Source: Odontocerum albicorne
Taxonomy: Eukaryota > Arthropoda > Insecta > Trichoptera > Odontoceridae
Direction: 5' to 3'
Assembly: GCA_949825065.1 (NCBI GenBank)
Contig: OX463852.1
Location: 14,112,127-14,176,126, forward strand
DNA length: 64,000 nucleotides
Below, in pieces: positions 54,506 to 64,000 of the stretch. The notes under the pieces were generated by a model. That model was given only the letters and a program-made list of their open reading frames with translations, was not told where the DNA came from and searched no databases. The position numbers and the translations under genes were made by a program. Within the stretch, counting starts at the first letter, position 1, and each line of letters begins with the position of its first letter.

Positions 54506-55280
54506 GGCAACCGGTATCCGTTTCTAGAGTCTGATGACATGGACAGAAAAGTACGTTCAGATTGATCCCACCACCACCCACGCTGGCATTGAGGACAAAA
54601 TAAGTCCCCATTCAACGCGATCCTCACTAAACGATCGAATCCTTCTTTAGTTTTTAATAGCGCGACGTCACATAGTGGGGAAGAAGGAATTGCCCAAAAG
54701 AACTTCTTCTCCGGTGTCACGGAAGAAATAATTCCTTTGGGCGGTTCATTACGGCAGAAGGAAAATGACTCGCAGTGCAATATTTTTTTCCTTATAAAGT
54801 GGCTTAAGACCTGGGGTTCAAACAGGCCAGCAAGTTGCAATTACTTTCACAGAAAATTGAATGCAACAAAACTATCATTGGACGCCACTAGATTGGAGTA
54901 ACTAATCGCTCCAAAGATGAACCGATGTAAGGCTGAGTGGAGTTCCCTTCGGAAATTACTGACTCGATTTTCATCACAGTACCACAGAATGTGTTATGCG
55001 GATTGATATAGTACAGTTGGCTACAAAAATTGCAACTGGTCGAAGGGACAAAATTGAACCTAAAGTTTACTGTTAAAGCTTTCATGACCAGAGGGAAATT
55101 GGGTAGTCCAATAATTTGTGTGTATCCACGGAGAGCCAAGGCGCACCCTGATACAAAGAAAGAATTTATGTATGTCTTCCCACAGAAGAGGACGACCAAC
55201 AATGTTATAAGTCGACAACTGGGTAGTAGACAGTAACGGAAGACGCGTTGATGCTGAAGTGATGAATTGAACCTTGACAT
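54506..55280 (-). CDS. Candidate two-exon gene C, unrecognised, 3' end not found
   Basis: From ATG 55280 the minus frame runs MSRFNSSLQHQRVF, then LLPSCRLITLLVVLFCG, a plausible signal or membrane segment, to 54903 where TTA|GTTACT could be a donor. A second open stretch, 54810-54506, starts after accccag and ends CC|GTAAGT. Joined, the phases agree and the product is Cys- and aromatic-rich (DLFCPQCQRGWWWD). GC content is above the surroundings. Caution: plus-strand frames here are also unusually open, so strand and reality are uncertain. I recognise no family. Confidence 0.3.
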
Positions 55281-55857
55281 ATTATTTGTAAAATTGTATG
55301 TGATGTTTGGATCATATCTAGCAATCAGCCTTAGACAGTAAAGGAAGACGCGTTGATGCTGAAGTGATGAATTGAACCTTGACATATTATTTGTAAAATT
55401 GTATGTGATGTTTGGATCATATCTAGCAATCAGCCTTAGACAGTAAAGGAAGACGCGTTGATGCTGAAGTGATGAATTGAACCTTGACATATTATTAGTA
55501 AAATTGTATGTGATGTTTGGATCATATCTAGCAATCAGCCTTAGACAGTAAAGGAAGACGCGTTGATGCTGAAGTGATGAATTGAACCTTGACATATTAT
55601 TTGTAAAATTGTATGTGATGTTTGGATCATATCTAGCAATCAGCCTTAGACAGTAAAGGAAGACGCGTTGATGCTGAAGTGATGAATTGAACCTTGACAT
55701 ATTATTTGTAAAATTGTATGTGATGTTTGGATCATATCTAGCAATCAGCCTTAGACAGTAAAGGAAGACGCGTTGATGCTGAAGTGATGAATTGAACCTT
55801 GACATATTATTTGTAAAACAGTATGTGATGTTTGGAACATATCTAGCAATCAGCCTT
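55228..55857. repeat. 105-bp tandem repeat, six copies
   Basis: Units start cagtaaaggaagacgcgttg and end atatctagcaatcagcctt, nearly identical; period exactly 105 bp. On the minus strand each unit holds an ATG in the same frame (55280, 55385, 55490, 55595, 55700, 55805), making a 305-codon ORF (54888-55805) that is mostly repeat. Confidence 0.96.
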
Positions 55858-56589
55858 CATTAGTTATGACCACCATTGTAAATATACAATGAGAATGTTT
55901 TCACTTCCATAAAGTTTCAATATGTATTTACAATTAATAAAACGAATAATCTAATCTTACAAAAATACTTTGTATCAGCCATTAGAAAATTAGAGGTCTG
56001 TGATTTAGGAACTATGTAATAAGTCACTAAGAAGAAGAAACCAGATAAGAAATATTTTCTAATTGTTTTTTTTGTTTTTGTGTCAAGTTGAAAAGTGAAA
56101 ATTGAATTCGAAATGTGACACTTATTGTTGAGCACTTTGTACCTTGCTAATGTAAGTGACACACTATGTGAATGTGATTAATTCGATTTGCCTGATGAAT
56201 AGACAACTAATCGTTGTTTGTCAAATAGTAAAAAAAATACATAAAAAGAAAATCGAATTTGAAATGAAGTAAACAGGTTTATCTGTAACATATTTTTTTA
56301 GTTATTTGAACCTTAGAAGTACAATATCCGATCAGCGGCGGACTGCACTGGTGGGTTACTTTGAATTTCCCGAAGGGCAATATTCAGTGTAAAGTTTCAA
56401 ATGAAAAAAACGCAAATAAACTTTATTTGATCAAGGATATTGAGAACAATTAGCTGTTTATTTGATGAGAAGATTTACATTAACATCGCGAGTAGCTATA
56501 CTATTGTGGGAAAATTGTGTTGAAATCATGTAAAAACTGCACGGATGTTACATTTATGTTCTATACTATAGGTATAGAAGTTTAATTTA

Positions 56590-56885
56590 CATTTATTGAC
56601 CTTCCTTCCGTGGTTGCAGTCCTAAGACTGGTTTGCAGCAATTTGAACTCTTCTCCATTCCCCCCTGTCCTGTGCGGCTCTCTTTAAGTCTGTATATGTT
56701 GAGCAGCGCACGTCCACCAACAGGTCCTCCAGGTACTCTCGGCGTGGGCGTCCCCTAGAGTTTGTCCCCTCGGTCATACCCTCCATTATGGCATGCAAGA
56801 GGCCCTCTTGTCGTATTATATGACCGATCCATCTTGCACGCCTTTCGGACAGGATCCTGAGCAGAGACCTATTAGTCCATTTTTA
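56590..56885 (-). mobile_element. RTE-like LINE C-terminal fragment
   Basis: The minus frame reads RRARWIGHIIRQEGLLHAIM, then RGRPRREYLEDLL and LKRAAQDRGEWRRVQIAAN, the WxGHxxR...GRPR...DR..WR pattern of RTE-type reverse transcriptase ends. Open throughout, so comparatively young. Confidence 0.8.
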
Positions 56886-57129
56886 GAGCTAATAAATATT
56901 TAGTTATCAACACAGGGTATTAAAATATTATTTATATGGTACTTAACCGATTATGAAAATTTTTCACTCACTCGAATCTCACTTCATGATGGTATCTTGC
57001 GAAAATAATCTCTTGAGCAAGATTAGTTATAATGATGCGACGAATATTTTAGTATCAAAATGCAAACTGATTGTTAAAAATGTGGGGGAGGAAAAGTGCA
57101 CAAAGTATTTGACGTAAAAAAATATCGAC

Positions 57130-57300
57130 CTTCTTGGCCTAGTTGTACGACGCCTGTCTTCCGATCCGAAGATTGTAGTTTGCGCTGGAACCCAGATTAA
57201 AAAAAGGTTATGACTTAAGACCTCATAAACATCTTCCTGGTTGGCTAGAGGAGATTGCCACATGGCAATAGTCTTGCTTGTACTGTATTCAAAGAAAGTG
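57130..57300 (+). mobile_element. SINE family 2
   Basis: ccttcttggcctagttgtac gacgcctgtcttccgatccg, then gctggaacccagatt and gattgccacatggcaatagt. Followed at 57340-57430 by the gtttgctctctaaac repeat. Confidence 0.7.
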
Positions 57301-58089
57301 TTATTTACATATGATTCGTTCGGGTGCTGCAATAGCTGCTAGACGTGATTTGTTTAATAATAATAAGTTCGAGTCCAGAATCCAGCGCCTTTGAGGAAAA
57401 TTTGCTCTCTAAACAATGTTATAAAAACTTGTCCTTTTGAATTGAATTTAATAGGTCTCGACCGATTTTCCGTACCTGTATTAATTGTCCTGTCCACCAT
57501 CACCGTTGACGTCCACAAGAACAAACTGTTCAAGATAAGTGTTGTTACGTTGGATTGGCACTTAATCTTCGTCCAACCTCAAACTTCACAACGATGCTGA
57601 CAAATTGACTTATCAACTTTACACGCCATTAGAAAATAAAGGTTCCCCTCTTTTGCCGTGGACATGCTATAGTCAGTCAGTCATGCTATAGCTCACGGTC
57701 GACAAAAAGCCAGTTATGTGCAGCTCGAAGATAATCCCGGTCAATCGGAAATATATTCTTTGTATCACGATCCCGTATTTTAACGTGATAAACGATTGTC
57801 GATTTGCATTGAGTCCCGGTCTACTGTTTTCACTTGATCGATACCCCTTCCAAAAACTACTCGTATATAATTGGCATCGAGCAAATATTTTTGTAAACAA
57901 TTCAATATTTAAAATATAGTTTCCTGATTTCTAATACGGACAAAATCCTAGATAAAGATTTGGTTTTCGATGGAGATTCGATGACATCGCGTCAGCAGTG
58001 TGCAGTGATGGTCTTGAGAATTTTGACATATGAATCTGGAAACCTACCGGGTCCAAATAGAATAAGGAATTTGCAGGATCCTCTAAACA

Positions 58090-58412
58090 GGTTGTCAAAG
58101 AGCGTGTCTTAACATATTTTAATATGTATTCCCCTAACTAATAAAACAAAAAACAAAGCAGAACTTAGAAGGTACGTGCTAAGCACAAAGTCTCGGAAGT
58201 CTTATGTAGTTCCCCACAAAGCAGAATGTTGACAGAATTACCATACTAAACTAAATTATTAAAGTACTCTAAACAAATTTATAAAGTTTCATTATACTAT
58301 TCTGAATATTTATTAGAGATGTGTAACAATTTTAATAAACCCTTCTTAAAAATTCACTGCTTTGGCCTCTGCGAAAGGTTGTCTTGATTTTGATCGGCTT
58401 TTAAGTGCTTAA
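58090..58412 (+). mobile_element. piggyBac 3' end (decayed)
   Basis: Aligns with 18240-18580 and 52620-52975: gtgctaagcacaaagtc, gaatgttgacagaattacca, and an end ttgattttgatcggctttta agtgcttaa. Confidence 0.6.
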
Positions 58413-58559
58413 TAACTGAAAAATGTGCCGTTTCTCCTTTTTGCGCTAAGCATAGCTGTAGCATACAACTTTAGATGAATCTCTTGAACTTGACAACATT
58501 ATTTGGCTGAAGAAAATTAACAAACTTATTAGTACTTGACAAATTTGTCCATTTTTATT

Positions 58560-58745
58560 ATGAATGTCCTCAGCTAGAAAACTGCTGCAGAATCGCATCG
58601 AATGCATGTCGAAGCTTACGGTGACCATGCTCTCGGTAAATCACAGTGCTTTGAGTGGTTTAAAAAATTCAAAAGTAGCAATTTTGACGTGAGAAACGAG
58701 ATCAATGTATTTGTTTTGTCAGGGATGGAGGGATGCTGGTACACG
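58560..58745 (+). pseudogene. Mariner transposase N-terminal fragment
   Basis: GDHALGKSQCFEWFKKFKSS then NFDVRNE matches the helix-turn-helix region of mariner transposases. No catalytic domain follows. Confidence 0.7.
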
Positions 58746-58899
58746 TGACTATATCATTTTTTTTATGAGTCATTAGGCCACCAACTATTCCTGAAATTCG
58801 TCAATCGTTAGGCTGCACAGGAAGGGAAATCAGTATGGACACTAGATAAACCCATTTAATCTCTCCTTGAACCGATATAAAATTGTTTTAAAGACTATT

Positions 58900-61280
58900 T
58901 TTCTTGAAATAAATATAATATTACTGCGAATGTGTCGTAGTGCTTTGGCCACTTTTTAGTAGTCATTGTTATCTTATAAATAGTCTTTAAGTTTTACTTA
59001 GTTATTTTCTCGTATTATTGAATTAAAAATCTCTCAATCCTTTATTCGAATGAAATAAACAAGAAGCAAAATTTACTGTGACTTTTTAAAAACAAACGTG
59101 ATATGAATGAAATATTTTCATTTGATAGTATCTTATAAGTGATTATTGGTTTTACGTGCAAAGATAAATCTAAAATGAATAAATTCAGTTAATTAATCAT
59201 AGAATGCCCATTAGTATAAGACACGCATAAGCAACGATACAACAGTACAGTTATATATCGCTTTACGTCACCTCTGTAAACGATACCTTGCTACAACGTA
59301 CATAATTGACAAAATCGTTTTTCTTTATAATTTGTGGCAATGACAAACGAACGAACTGAGTAATTTTAAGAATACATAACGTACTACAAGTGAAGTTGTG
59401 TTTCTTTAACGAAACACAACATTTATCATTCAGTCCATGTAACATATCAGGGCGTTATGGCGGCATTTAAAGTTTACTACTACCTCCAGCAAAGTTTTTC
59501 TCAATTAATTAACGCTGTTGACAATCAACAAGTGTCTACTACGACAATCGGATAACATTTTTGCTGTCAAAACTTTATCAGCATGTTCTTCAAATCGATA
59601 TCAGAATTTGCATTTTCTTATTTCAAATTTTCTTCAGTCAACTCTTGCAGTTCCTCATTCGTACGAGGATTGTCCTTACCATCGAGTGAACATCTGAATT
59701 TCAACTTCATTAAAATATAGTTGGAGCGCCACAACTCAAGTTTTATTCTGGACAATGGGCGTGTTATCATATTCAAGTTTTGATTATTCTAGTCATATTT
59801 TCTTCCAATCGGTTTTAAGGTTGTAATATTGTAGTTCTTCCAAACTTCTTGGATAATTTTGATAGCATTCATTATGTTGGAGCTTTTCTAGAATCCCTTA
59901 ATTGTTCCAGAATTCCTTAATCTAGCTGGAGCGCTATATCATCAAGTATATTCTAGACTACTCGTATATCATACCGTAAAACTGTGCGATAAAAGCAAAC
60001 GTTTTGAATGTTTTAATATGTTACTTGAAAAAACAAATAGCAAAGCAATCGACACTTGATACGTTTTTATCAACGAAAAAAATGTCACTTATTTTCATAT
60101 TTCGTTTTGTGCACTAACATATGTCCCTATTTTAAGATTTTGTTTAATTTTTATTACACTTTTAAAACATTTACATAAACTTTACTTTGAAATTGAATTT
60201 TATCAAGAAGAAAACTTTTTTTTACTGTAGAAACCTATCGCTATACTGCAAGAGTTATTATATTTATACCTCCATTAACAATAACTCTGTTAACATAACG
60301 ATTTTGAAGAACATATCCCTATCGTTTTAAACGAGGTATTACTGTACAATCATGTCGGCAGGTCTTCGAGAATACATACAGATAGCGCTTGACACAGATG
60401 TGGTGTCCTTCATCTCTCAGCTCTCTTGAGCTTGTCTTTCTGTCTTACCACAGCCGCTATCCGCTGCAATATCCATTTATCACTCCTCACTTACAAGGTT
60501 ATGGAGATAAATAAGTATACAAACAGTTTTTAACATAATATTTATAGTCAGTTTTTTTTTTTTTCAATCTCTGAATTCGTAGTCAAAAACAAAGGTCAAG
60601 GTGTATATTCCGATATACATGTAGTATCAGTCAATGTAATAATTTGACTAAAGTATTTTTCAGCGTAATGTTTGATCAAAGGTTAATATTGAATATAACC
60701 TTAATATTGAATGAAAGCATTTTTATTTATGATATACATAAACGGCACAATGTACCTTATAACAAAAGAGCCGTTAGTTAATGCTCAACACAGCAAGATT
60801 GACAGAATATAAAAATATATAAAAACAATTTTACACAATTATAACAAAAACAATCAGGAAAACAGGTGTATCGTACAAAATTACATATTACAAGCACCTA
60901 CACAATACGGGGCCATAGGCGCACAGTCCGCATTACGCAAAAAAAAAAAACACAGAAGACAAATCATTGAAAAACAATATACAACTTGAAAACAAGTATT
61001 AAAAACGGAATCAGACATGTGTAACTTCACAAATCCACTTCAGTTAGGAGAAAAAATTACAAAAATAGATGGAAAAAAACATGATAATCAATTAAAAACC
61101 AGTTCTTCAAAAGTTCTCGACACAGACTCGGGATCCCATTTCAAGGCTCGGATATTCGGTAGTGCCTTTTCAGGCACTCCTTATAGGTCAGCAAACTAAC
61201 AAAAAATATCCGAAACTGCAGCGTACTTAGCAAATTAACTTCAAAAATATTCGAGACTGCAGCTTACTCATTGAAGTATG
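58900..61280. other. Intergenic stretch without a recognised gene
   Basis: AT-rich; small ORFs only. 60335-60352 (acgaggtattactgtaca) resembles a pogo-type end. 60360-60490 is GC-richer but not coding in a way I recognise. Confidence 0.35.
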
Positions 61281-61289
61281 CACACTCGC

Positions 61290-61690
61290 ACATGCTACAG
61301 TCTGCTAGACGTAATGCTTTTTCTTCATCGCGTGCTCATCAATGCTGAGCGTCGTGGGCATCTGCTATATCTCGAACTCGACGCACCGCGTTTCTCAATT
61401 CCTCCCGGTTCTGGGACATGTTGAATGTAGCGCTTAAAGAGAATCCTGTTAACTCATATTCATCACAGGACACCTTCTTCTTGCTCGACTTCCCTTAAAT
61501 GTCTCGGTGATTACTAGCTTTTCAGTCTTTCAGGATTATATCTAGCAACTTGACCAAAGTGGATTCTTTTTCTACATGCTATCGAAAGTTTTTCGGTAAT
61601 CTCCAATCCCTCGAATGATATAGACATTGGTAGGCTTTGTGGTCCATGGGATGCGGAGCATCCGTTCTACCACCACATCTTACACATGAT
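61290..61690 (-). mobile_element. LINE reverse-transcriptase C-terminal remnant
   Basis: Minus strand: PMSISFEGLEITEKLSIACR KRIHFGQVARYNPERL resembles the LEITERLS..C..RI..FGHVARR.P...E segment of LINE ORF2. Stops and frame breaks. Confidence 0.6.
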
Positions 61691-62154
61691 GCTATTTATT
61701 CCATACAATTTATATTTCTGACTGTTTCGATTTCATTGGTTGATTGCATAGAAAAATAGAGAGGTCGGGATCGACCGTGACTGAAATAAATACAAAAATA
61801 ATAGCGCGTGTTCTACGCAAATAAATGTAATTTTTTACTGTATTTAGCGATCTTAACTAAAATTTTTAATTTGATATCAAGACTAGAAAGTGATATTGCT
61901 AGGTCACAAAATGAAATTATTGACATATTGTCTTAAAGACGACAAGAGGCATTTTGTATATTTTTTATGCATTTTTATGCATATTGCATTTTTTGACAAA
62001 CTTGTTTAGAAGATTATCTTACAATTAAAAAAAACATTACTGATCAACTAAAAAAATAGCACACAGGTAATAAATATTTAAACTGATTTTATATCATATT
62101 GTCTAGATCGACATCATGGGTTGAAAATCTGCCAGATTGTATATGAACACTTCG

Positions 62155-62500
62155 GGAGGTGCATGGCCGCGTAACGGGCTGGACTTCCATGCGGAAGGTC
62201 TCCGGTTCGAACTCCGTGCTGTATTACTCCCCTCGAATGACACAGGCATTTTTCCGCCTAGTATTTGGGGGTACAAGGATACCTATAACTTTGATCATAT
62301 TTCAAAAAATTGAAAAAATGCCGGTGTACTCCGATCGTCTCACTTCGGTTTGCCATCGGACCCAGTACAGCAGTGTGGTCGGTGAATTTGCTGGTGTACA
62401 ACAGCACACTCACTTAAAAAACTCAACGGCACAGCCTCGCTTTCCAACTAACTTGACAGTGGATTATTGAAGGAATTCTTGACTACGAGGCCCAGCAACG
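62155..62500 (+). mobile_element. SINE family 1, fullest copy
   Basis: Head ggaggtgcatggccgcgtaa, A box TGGCCGCGTAACGG, B box GGTTCGAACTCC, body ctcccctcgaatgacacagg catttttccgcctagtattt, then ccggtgtactccgatcgtct and gtggattattgaaggaattc. Serves as the reference for the partial copies. Confidence 0.82.
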
Positions 62501-62509
62501 ACGATAATA

Positions 62510-62815
62510 CGAACATGTGTACATTACACTCCATGTAAAGCCGAATGTGTTACTTTTACATATAGGAAGATCTATAAAAGTTTCCTTAAAATTCCTCTTC
62601 CCTTGGTAATTTTTTGCGGTTTGATACCAAATATATTTTTCTAAACGTATGCGGATGCGGAAAAGTATCCCATCTAAAAGCCGCAGCCACCACTTTCTTA
62701 TCCTTACACTCAACGAATTTTATTTTTTGAACTTTTTTTAATATTCAATATTGGGTTTGAACTCCGAATTAAAATGCCCTTTAGAAGATCAGCTTTCTAA
62801 ATGGCGCTTTATTAT
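62510..62815 (+). repeat. ~300-bp dispersed repeat (copy 2)
   Basis: gccgaatgtgttacttttac, gcggatgcggaaaagtatcc and gtttgaactccgaatt pair with 49440-49745. Confidence 0.6.
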
Positions 62816-62883
62816 TGGCTTTTATTTATTATTTATAATTAAAGTATTAACACTGGATGTTTAAAGATATTGCAATTTGTTTA

Positions 62884-63059
62884 GTCAAACACTGTTTTTT
62901 CCACTAGATATAACGGTATAATTCTACGGATTTCAAGGGTTTCCCCTCATCATTATGTGAGCATATACAAGTGTTGTTTGTGGTCCCGAGGTGATAAGGT
63001 GAAAACCTTGAAACCGGTAGGAGTATACCGTTATATAAAGTAAAATAAACAGTGTTTGA
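62884..63059. mobile_element. Hairpin MITE (copy 2)
   Basis: aacactgttttttccactag atataacggtata and the inverse tataccgttatataaagtaa aataaacagtgtt; inner pair ttcaagggtttcccctcatc / gataaggtgaaaaccttgaa. Same family as 34988-35137. Confidence 0.8.
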
Positions 63060-63517
63060 CTATAACAACTGACAAATTATTCTTATTTTATTATAATAAA
63101 AGCAAAAAAAAAACAAAATGGTTTTGCACCTAACTTAAAACAAGCATTTTGCCTGTCTTCACATTTTTATTTGCTGTTTCAAAACTCCAATGCGGAAATT
63201 ACAAACTAAGAGCAAACAATACCAGTTTGTACTGCAATAGATCGTCAGATCTGATTCCAAGTTGCCTTTTTTCCCATCTGTGAATTTCACGGGAGTCGAT
63301 TACGATATTCCAATACGGATTTTTCGCAAGACGACGGCGTGATGTGAGTGAATGGCAAATTTTAAATGTAATGTTTTGATGAAATCGACCGACACGACGT
63401 TAAGATGGAATTTTACCACGTTTAGTATCTCATCAGGAATGTTGCATAATTTTAATATCAATTTTATTTCTAGAAAATTTTGTCAAAACACGTTTTCATT
63501 TAAGAAATACTACAGTA

Positions 63518-63817
63518 TTGTTTAAAATTTATCGTAAAACTATATCTCACACAATTTCTTCACCTAGTTTGTCTAAGGTAACTTGCAAACGAGCTCTGGC
63601 GCAAAAGTTGTGGAAAGCGCACTTTTCATTAAATACAGCTCTTAACATTTTTAATAAACGTTATAACAACACACAATTGTATAACAATGTGGTGGACCTA
63701 TTACCAGGTGGCAATGTCTTCAAACCAACCATACAACAGTTAATAAAAGAAGTTACATTGTCACATAAAAATATTGTTAATTTTGCAAAATTCATGAACA
63801 ATAAAAATAAGATATAA
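63518..63817 (+). CDS. Unrecognised 99-codon ORF
   Basis: MFKIYRKTISHTISS ... VDLLPGGNVFKPTIQQLIKE ... NKNKI-stop. Composition is Asn/Lys-rich with an amphipathic N-terminus; no domain recognised. Downstream, ttggaagagattaccgcccg gccataagactgcc and caataaa (63898) resemble an insect LINE 3' tail, so this may be retroelement-associated or the end of a host transcript. Confidence 0.3.
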   Translation: MFKIYRKTISHTISSPSLSKVTCKRALAQKLWKAHFSLNTALNIFNKRYNNTQLYNNVVDLLPGGNVFKPTIQQLIKEVTLSHKNIVNFAKFMNNKNKI

Positions 63818-63824
63818 CAACAAT

Positions 63825-63935
63825 AAGTGAGATATAAAGGGAATGTTGGTTGGAAGAGATTACCGCCCGGCCATAAGACTGCCAGATTGTTTTTTACAAT
63901 AAAGTGTTTAATAAATAAATAATCAGATAGCTGTC
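63825..63935 (+). mobile_element. Probable LINE 3' tail
   Basis: ggaagagattaccgcccggc cataagactgcc followed by caataaagtg and TAAA/AATA-rich tail. Assignment rests on resemblance to common insect LINE tails, from memory. Confidence 0.4.
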
Positions 63936-64000
63936 AATAGGTATCGAATTTTATTTACTCTTCCCAACTGAGCCGTAAAGAGAGTCAATACATAAAAGTC

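Noticed and set aside
54888..55805. 305-codon protein as a single gene
   Set aside because: Five-sixths of its N-terminal half is the 105-bp array; only the part after ATG 55280 is considered, as a weak candidate.
62155..62225. tRNA gene
   Set aside because: A and B boxes are present, but there is no cloverleaf with paired acceptor stem, and the same head heads a repeated body: a SINE. The 47345-47535 head was rejected for the same reason.

Overview
The window is AT-rich animal nuclear DNA, almost certainly from an insect. It has small exons with GT-AG introns, kilobase introns full of transposon debris, tRNA-headed SINEs, mariner, hAT and piggyBac remnants, 5'-truncated LINE tails, and no operons or bacterial signals. 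I cannot fix the order or species from sequence alone.

1-30 kb, minus strand: two tandem, head-to-tail paralogous genes for secreted multidomain TIL (trypsin-inhibitor-like, Ascaris type) serine-protease inhibitors. Gene B (29842 to 16879) is complete: a signal-peptide exon, seven phase-1/phase-1 TIL exons and a 17-bp terminal coding exon that supplies the last cysteine, 444 residues in all. Gene A (14206 leftwards) has the same layout: a signal exon, five complete TIL exons, and the first 36 bp of a sixth at the left edge. Exon order, intron phase and the number of linker residues between domains match one-for-one, so the pair arose by duplication of a whole ~14 kb gene. Exon 4 of gene A uses a GC donor. 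Introns hold a hAT transposon with 8-bp target duplications, mariner and piggyBac remnants, MITEs and four tandem-repeat arrays.

30-64 kb: no large recognisable gene. The region is a patchwork of LINE tails, two tRNA-derived SINE families, hAT, Tc1-mariner, pogo and TTAA-type elements (several nested), and three successive minisatellites (36.5-38.7 kb). Two weaker gene candidates stand out by base composition: a plus-strand first exon behind a TATA box (42.42-42.77 kb), and a minus-strand two-exon candidate (54.5-55.3 kb) whose 5' part is a six-copy 105-bp array with an in-frame ATG in each unit. A 99-codon plus-strand ORF lies near the right edge.

The most unusual signal is scattered: the octamer TACGAGTA/TACTCGTA occurs about 28 times outside tandem arrays (roughly 2-3 expected), and sibling repeats give filled/empty comparisons showing TA changed to TA-CGAG-TA. 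This looks like the footprint of an unidentified TA-targeting element, or a very small insertion unit.
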